A DNA stretch of 64,000 nucleotides from Spirodela intermedia (taxonomy: Eukaryota > Streptophyta > Magnoliopsida > Alismatales > Araceae): contig LR746265.1 of NCBI GenBank assembly GCA_902729315.2, positions 2,770,892 through 2,834,891 on the forward strand, read 5' to 3'. The notes beneath the pieces were generated by a model. It was not told the origin of the DNA. It did not search any database and saw only the letters and a list, made by a program, of their open reading frames with translations. How positions within the stretch are numbered: position 1 is the first letter of the stretch; the number at the start of each line of letters is the position of its first letter. The position numbers were made by a program, and so were the translations under genes. Below, one piece after another: positions 60,020 through 64,000 of this stretch.

Positions 60020-61761
60020 GACGAACGTTCGAAGGCCACGACCATGGTACGCATGCATGAGAAGGTCCCTCGTTGACAAACTCCTCAGTAGCACCCGTCG
60101 TGGCTGTACAGGTCGGCGCCCATCGTGTTAGATGACGCAGCCCGGAAGAACATCTGGCAATGCACGTGGCCGTCTCCGCGTTCAATGCCGTGTTAGCTCC
60201 ACAGCGGCGAAGATTTACCACGCTCACCACTCTACTCATTGAGAATATCCTTCACCCATCCATCTCCGAGTTGTATCGTATTCCGCGTCACCTTCACCCC
60301 ATCCTTGTGATCCAGTACAGTTTTTCGTCGTTTTCTATCAAACATGACCGAAACTATCTTAGAACGAGAGTTCGACAATGACCGCGATTGATGCTGTTTC
60401 GGTGGATATAGCAAAAGAGACATCTACCAATGACGGCGACCACTGATTTTTCCCTACGGAAAAGCCTGTGCTGCGCACTAGAGGCTTTCCTTGAGAGCAG
60501 CTAGGCCTGATGGACACTTTCTTACGACTTACTGAGAAGTAATTCCCTCTGATATCTCAATGAAGTCAGCCTTCTCGTTGAGGAACATAATCGGGCCGAT
60601 GAGCAAAGCCCCGGAAGAGCATGCTGTTATGGTCCTTCACATTCTTCTCCCCTGTAATGTCATATTCACGAGATAAAGAGGCACGTGTAAGAAACTCAGA
60701 TCACCGTTACTTGATCTCGATTTTAAGTGTTGCTGGCGAGGTTCGGCCTTATCCTACCTCTTTGGTCTATCCATTCTTCTTCCTAGCACGTGCCTATAAT
60801 ACGATATGTGGCGCAAGTGGAGCCACTTTGCTGGCTTGCGGCCGGGAGTAAAGCAATAGCTCTTGTTGGGTTGACTGTGAACGCATGGTTGGCTCTTCAC
60901 AGACTGGCGATCGCTCAAGTCAATCATTAGTACAGAGGGTTAAGACACTGCTACTTAAGCTTTATTTTAATGGCTTCATCCTCGGACGTCGCCAGTTTTT
61001 TGCAGAAGGCGTATTGTTTACTACCTGTCGCAGGCTTCTTTCTACAAGTGGCCGGAAGAGCCCAGCCACGAGAGGTAACGTGGCTGGAATTCATACCCTG
61101 CGATGTATCCGTCGTCAGCATCGAAGAGGGAGGAATCTACATATAGAAAATACGAGTGAACAACGAATATGTCGGTGATAAAAGAACGAGGAAACCCCAG
61201 ATCTTGATCCCCTGGTCCATACCTAATCTCTGTGCCGCAGCCGCGACTCAAGTTCACGGACTTCATCGGCTGATGTGGCAAGTTTTACGCACGCGTTGCA
61301 TTCATGGGGCCCCATGTCGGTCAAACCCGGATTGGGTGTGGGCTTTGGTTGATTGCAACCTCTCTCTCTCTCTCTCTTTCTGGGGATGTAAAGAGGGGGC
61401 GGCCAAGGCTTTTTCTATATATGGGCTTGGAACTGGTCAGTGGGCTGGGAATGGGCTATATAGTGCGGGCTGAATAATTCCCTCCACGGCCCACTCGATC
61501 GACGGCTAGGATGCGGCGGAAGCCCGTCTTTGCGGAGGCGTTTCGTGGCCTCCCCCGGGGGTTGCATTGGGCGGGAAACACAGAGCATCGCTTCTTTAGA
61601 TTTCGTTATTTTCGCGCCTCTTTCTAAAGCCCGCCCTGCCATTTGCCATCCCGCTTCTTCAACCTCTTCTTCTCTCTCTCTCTCTCGCTCTCTCTCGCGC
61701 GCTCGCTTTCTTCCCTCTTGCTCCCCGAGGAAGATCTCGCTCACCGTCGAGCTGCTGGAGA
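60020..61761 (+). repeat. Duplicated HMGB upstream block, right copy (promoter of the intact gene)
   Basis: Colinear with 49541-51226. It ends in the CT-rich 5' leader of the intact HMGB gene. A TATATAG element at 61457-61463 lies 300 bp upstream of the ATG. A CT run occurs at about 61359-61379 and another at 61672-61695. Frames on both strands were judged non-coding because they are not conserved between the two copies. Confidence 0.7.
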
Positions 61762-63166
61762 ATGGCCGGTTCCAAGTCGAACCCCCCGAGGGCGAGGAAG
61801 AGGGTGGAGGTAGATAACAACACGCTGAAGCGCGCCAAGGACGGCAGTGCTTTCACCAAATGGTACGCATCTATGGAACTGTCCTCTCTCTCCGTGATCG
61901 TTGGACGGTTTTCGTGCGTTATCGAGTAGATGCATCATCCCAATGTGGTGCAGACTTTTTCGTTTGTTGAATGTATTTTTTCGTTAATGGCTTTGTTTTT
62001 GTGGATCCAGTGGGGCTTGTGGAAAGGATGTGCCGGTGGGGCTCATTGACATGCATAGTTGCAGCCTGGATTCTAAGATCAGGATGAGCTTAGGTATGGA
62101 TTTGTCGCTTATTCAATCGTTTCTTACTTGGTTGATTATCTATCTAGGTTCATAGAATTATTTCCGCTTGTTTGTTTCTTTGCTGTATGTAAAAATCTGG
62201 ATCGGTAATGGCGGTTACTATGCATATCATGTGCAATCACAGAAGCTCAGGTTGTGGAAAATGTCGCGGAGGTCAAGAAGCCGCCTGAGAAGTAAGCTTT
62301 ATTCGATACTGGTTTCATTCCTTCCAAGCGTGTGTTATTGTGATTTTATATTTGTGACGTTAATGTGTTTTGAGCTCAATAATTTAATGGGATATCTCAT
62401 ACAAATTGTCGAATGCAGGAAGAGAGCTGCATCTGCTATTCCCAAGGACGAAGGAAAGAGAAAGAAAGAGAAGAAAGTAAAATATTCAAGCAAGCCTAAA
62501 CGCCCCCCGACAGCCTTCTTTCTCTTTATGTAATGTCTGACGCCCTCATCCTGTGCGTTGCGAAATCGTCACGTCTTATTCATATCTTCTGAGCAATCCA
62601 CGACTTTTGGATGCAGGGATGACTTTAGGAAGACCTTCAAATCGGCAAACCCTGATTGCAAGAGTGTTTCATTTGTATGACGTTCTAACCTACGTCTGTC
62701 CCGTCTTTATCTTCACTAGATACTCTTTTGTCCACTGCTGACTTTTGATGGATTACGTAAACTAATAGGTCGCCAAGGAAGGTGGCGAAAAATGGAAGTC
62801 GATGACAGATGAAGTGAGTGTTTTTATTCACAGATTACGTACGATCTCGGAATACAATCTCATTATCTCGTTGAGATGCCTAGTAATGCAATAATTTATT
62901 ACTTATTTGGGGGAGCAGGAGAAGAAGCCGTATGTCGATAGAGCGGCGGAACTTAAAGTAGAATATGGGAACTCTATTGGGAAACAGAGTGCCGGTGATG
63001 AGGTCCGTTATTTGTTTAACTTCATCCGCCCCATTATCGCCATCTTAGCAACTTTCCTAACATTGTATTTACTTTTTTCTTCTTTCTCCGTGGCATCTGG
63101 TGGGCTCAGGAAGTTGCTGCTTCCGGGAAGGAAGAAGAGAAAGAAGAGGCTGCAGACGAAGAGTGA
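61762..63166 (+). CDS. HMGB6: HMGB6/14-type high mobility group B protein (195 aa, 8 exons)
   Basis: A plant HMG-box chromatin protein that bends DNA non-specifically in the nucleus. Exons: 61762-61862, 62011-62093, 62243-62291, 62419-62529, 62617-62674, 62769-62813, 62919-63002, 63110-63166; all GT-AG, phases join to 195 codons plus TGA. The N-terminus MAGSKSNPPRARKRVEVDNN and the CGACGKDVPVGLIDMHSC segment (a Cys/His cluster that could bind zinc) are characteristic of the HMGB6/HMGB14 branch. A Lys-rich linker and one HMG box follow (KPKRPPTAFFLFMDDFRKTF through EEKKPYVDRAAELKVEY, about residues 102-165). The protein ends in a Glu-rich acidic tail. Its promoter and first exons are duplicated at 49.5-52.0 kb. 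Confidence 0.93.
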
Positions 63167-63588
63167 CCTTTCCGAGTCGGATCTATGTGAAGTTGATTCG
63201 GCAATGTGTAATCAGAGATTTCTCTAATTTTTGTTAAGCTTGGGGAAAGACTCGCCATGCTTGTAGGATTTGGAAGTCCTTGGTTATATCTACCTCATTT
63301 CTTTCGCTGTCGCTCCAGTGTCGCCGTTAGTCTTCTGCTTAAGGGAGCATTTTAGGCTTCCCTTTTTGACACGCCCAGTCTCAATGAGGAAAGTTTTCAT
63401 CTTGACACCGTCCCTGATATTAGCCATTGTTTCAGGCACCGCAGGATGCGTGTTACAGATAAACCAAATGGCAATTTGGCTTTCAACGCTGGAAATGAGA
63501 AGGAACTACTCGACCAAACCAAAGATATTCTTCATCGTGGACGATGTGAAGTCAGCACTCCGCTGGCTTATTACCTTGCTCATGCCCG
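63167..63588. other. Convergent intergenic region between HMGB and LRR genes
   Basis: This contains the 3' flank of the HMGB gene and of the minus-strand LRR gene. Plus-strand frames here (63270-63685) overlap the LRR gene and show no domain. Confidence 0.4.
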
Positions 63589-64000
63589 TCAAGCGATGTG
63601 CTTGCACGGCGCCAGCGGCTTGCCACAGAGGCACAGATTGTGGACATATGCCGAAGCTGGGAAGATGTTAAACGGGCGACCTTGAGGTATTTGGCCGCAG
63701 AGTCTGTTTGAGCGGAAGTTGGCGTGTTGCATCCCTCTGATCCGCAGGAAGGTCTCTGGAATTCTCCCCTCGAGGCTGTTGCTCGACACGTCTAGCCATC
63801 GAAGGTTGGTCATCTCCCCCATGCTCGAAGGTATGGTTCCTTTGATCTGATTCCTCGAAAAGTCTAGCCTCTCGAGGTTCCTCAACTTCGACACAGATGT
63901 AGGGATCACGCCCGTTATGGCGTTTCTCGACAAATCAAGCCACCTCAAGCTCAGGTCTTCGCCGAACTCTGGCAGACCGCCACTGATTCTGTTATTTGCG
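63589..64000 (-). CDS. DRT100-like leucine-rich repeat protein, C-terminal part (runs off window)
   Basis: The C-terminal 136 or so residues of an extracellular LRR protein; the frame is open to the window edge, so the start lies beyond 64000. Plant-type LRRs are evident: LRWLDLSRNAITGVIP, LERLDFSRNQIKGTIP, LRWLDVSSNSLEGRIP. They are followed by a final cap with the SNRLCGQIPQGRPF motif and CLCGKPLAPC near the stop at 63589. This cap is the one found in DRT100/polygalacturonase-inhibitor-like LRR proteins without a kinase domain. No transmembrane or kinase region follows. Role (cell-wall or apoplastic recognition) is inferred from family. Confidence 0.88.
   Translation of the reverse strand, partial: ANNRISGGLPEFGEDLSLRWLDLSRNAITGVIPTSVSKLRNLERLDFSRNQIKGTIPSSMGEMTNLRWLDVSSNSLEGRIPETFLRIRGMQHANFRSNRLCGQIPQGRPFNIFPASAYVHNLCLCGKPLAPCKHIA

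Noticed and set aside
60000-60480. Possible minus-strand gene in the duplicated HMGB upstream block
   Set aside because: Frames are not preserved between the two copies of the block, arguing against coding selection.
1-64000. CRISPR arrays, bacterial operons, riboswitches, rRNA or tRNA genes
   Set aside because: None seen; the sequence is plant nuclear DNA with spliced genes.

Overview
This window is nuclear DNA from a flowering plant. The evidence is many short exons with plant-like GT-AG splice sites, plant-specific gene families, CT/GA microsatellites, and Ty1/copia-type LTR elements primed by initiator-methionine tRNA. I cannot name the species; a monocot or early-diverging angiosperm is possible but weakly supported. 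All exon models were built by reading splice sites and frame by eye and need transcript confirmation.

Left half (1-31 kb): a dense housekeeping region. In order it holds a mitochondrial carrier (+, 391-5331), a small FAS1/fasciclin-like secreted protein (-, 5715-6392), a G-patch protein (-, 6837-7820), the PP4/PPX phosphatase catalytic subunit (+, 8387-13218), a DUF1308/C7orf25-type protein (-, 14040-17533), an oligopeptidase B-type S9A peptidase (+, 17817-25832), and the spliceosomal CCDC12/cwf18 protein (+, 26310-31031). Several pairs are divergent over short shared promoters. Two solo LTRs with perfect 5-bp target duplications lie inside introns of the PPX and CCDC12 genes.

Middle (31-41.4 kb): a decayed tandem array. 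The CCDC12 gene on the left and an intact BRO1-domain (BROX-like) gene on the right are convergent. The stretch between them appears to have been copied about three times. It leaves CCDC12-end relics, one broken BROX copy lacking an exon, several copies of an unclassified repeat, and a PR-1 gene lying between inverted arms of that repeat.

Right part (41.4-64 kb): a gene-poor region with a possible LTR fragment is followed by an intronless tyrosine/aromatic amino acid decarboxylase (47641-49152). After that, a ~2.4-kb block (HMGB promoter plus first exons) occurs twice, at about 49.54-52.01 kb and 60.02-62.40 kb. The left copy is a dead HMGB fragment and the right copy is the intact HMGB6-type gene. 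About 8 kb of AT-rich retrotransposon sequence separates them, including a 6.2-kb copia element with two LTRs, PBS, PPT, gag and reverse-transcriptase relics. The window ends in the 3' part of a DRT100-like leucine-rich-repeat gene (-).

No operon, gene cluster or clearly new system was found. The most unusual content is structural: two partial tandem duplications around working genes, and the PR-1 gene between inverted repeats.
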